A stretch of DNA of 5,330 bases from Phycisphaerales bacterium. GTDB taxonomy: Bacteria; Planctomycetota; Phycisphaerae; Tepidisphaerales; Tepidisphaeraceae. Below the pieces are notes generated by a model, which was not told the origin of the DNA, did not search any database, and saw nothing but the letters and a program-made list of their open reading frames with translations. Of the stretch, positions 5,029-5,330 are shown in pieces. The position numbers and the translations under genes were made by a program. The stretch's first letter is position 1; every line of letters begins with the position of its first letter. The stretch lies in the NCBI GenBank assembly GCA_003153655.1, contig PMAK01000052.1, positions 20,321 through 25,650 of the forward strand. The letters run 5' to 3'.

Positions 5029-5330
5029 CTGCAAAAGCGGGCCGAGATCGGCAAGTTGATAAAGCGGGCTGCCATCAGAAATACGCGCAACTTGCTGGAA
5101 TGTTCCAGCGGTGCCGGACATCTTGGCCGTGGGTTGAAGAAGGTTGTTCCATCCCGACGCGACGTAAAGGAACTTGTAGGTCATGTCCCAGTTCTCAGCG
5201 CCAACGGTGGTCAATCGCCGGTCGGCATGCGCTCCATCAAAGAGCACCGTGCCAGGCGCGCCCCCAAGAATCGCCGATGAGTTCACACATCCCGCAAGGC
5301 TCTGAACCATGCCGGAAGGCAACGATGCCA
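5026..5330 (-). CDS. Putative phage-type structural protein, C-terminal part (5' end outside window)
   Basis: The frame is open to the window edge, so the TTG at 5322 is probably internal. About 101 residues are visible. The segment PGTVLFDGAHADRR, then ENWDMTYKFLY and GWNN, ending in GSPLYQLADLGPLL, resembles the C-terminal region of hypothetical phage-type proteins from planctomycetes, in which a WxxTYxF strand is followed by a short hydrophobic D-x-x-x-L ending. No enzymatic motif is seen. It is coupled to the 340-residue gene. Assignment to a virion or tail module is inference. Confidence 0.7.
   Translation of the reverse strand, partial: ASLPSGMVQSLAGCVNSSAILGGAPGTVLFDGAHADRRLTTVGAENWDMTYKFLYVASGWNNLLQPTAKMSGTAGTFQQVARISDGSPLYQLADLGPLLQ

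Noticed and set aside
1..5330. CRISPR array, tRNA or rRNA gene, insertion sequence, integrase or terminase
   Set aside because: No spaced direct repeats, cloverleaf with CCA-proximal arm, transposase motif or phage packaging or integrase motif could be found by eye, so none is claimed.

Overview
The window reads as bacterial DNA, most likely from a planctomycete-type bacterium (Planctomycetota, perhaps Phycisphaerae). Three things suggest this: a secreted protein with a VPLPA-type PEP-CTERM (exosortase) sorting tail, a Gly/Pro-rich protein with an envelope-protein look at the left edge, and structural-looking proteins at the right edge that resemble the hypothetical phage-type proteins common in planctomycete genomes. 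These are judgements by eye; no search was run.

Layout. At 1-990 (+) is the 3' part of a Gly/Pro-rich protein, probably a resident chromosomal gene. It converges on a three-gene leftward operon: a 124-residue protein of unknown function (2135-1761), a small CxCxxC protein whose reading frame appears broken near its 5' end (about 1732-1314), and an 88-residue protein built around a sigma-70 region 4-like helix-turn-helix (1290-1024). A 125-bp divergent intergenic region (2136-2260) follows, then a rightward XRE/S24 repressor gene (2261-3010). Past a large inverted repeat lie three leftward genes: the VPLPA-CTERM surface protein (3879-3139), a 340-residue putative phage-type structural protein (5016-3994), and the C-terminal part of another such protein (5330-5026, cut by the window edge) that appears translationally coupled to the 340-residue gene.

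How it may work. The divergent region looks like a lysogeny-type switch. A perfect 10+1+10 bp palindrome lies between the -35 and the consensus TATAAT -10 of the leftward promoter. A second, imperfect palindrome lies in the equivalent place of a candidate promoter for the repressor gene. The repressor would therefore silence the leftward operon and possibly itself. Its S24 domain keeps the general-base Lys but has Cys where the catalytic Ser is expected, so induction by self-cleavage may be altered or lost. The sigma-like protein could be the positive regulator that is released when repression ends. With structural-type genes on the other side of the repressor, the segment from about 1024 to the right edge is best read as one end of a prophage or prophage-derived element, with the secreted VPLPA-CTERM gene as a possible cargo gene. 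No integrase, terminase, capsid or attachment site is visible, so the prophage reading is an inference. No tRNA, rRNA, CRISPR array or insertion sequence was recognised.
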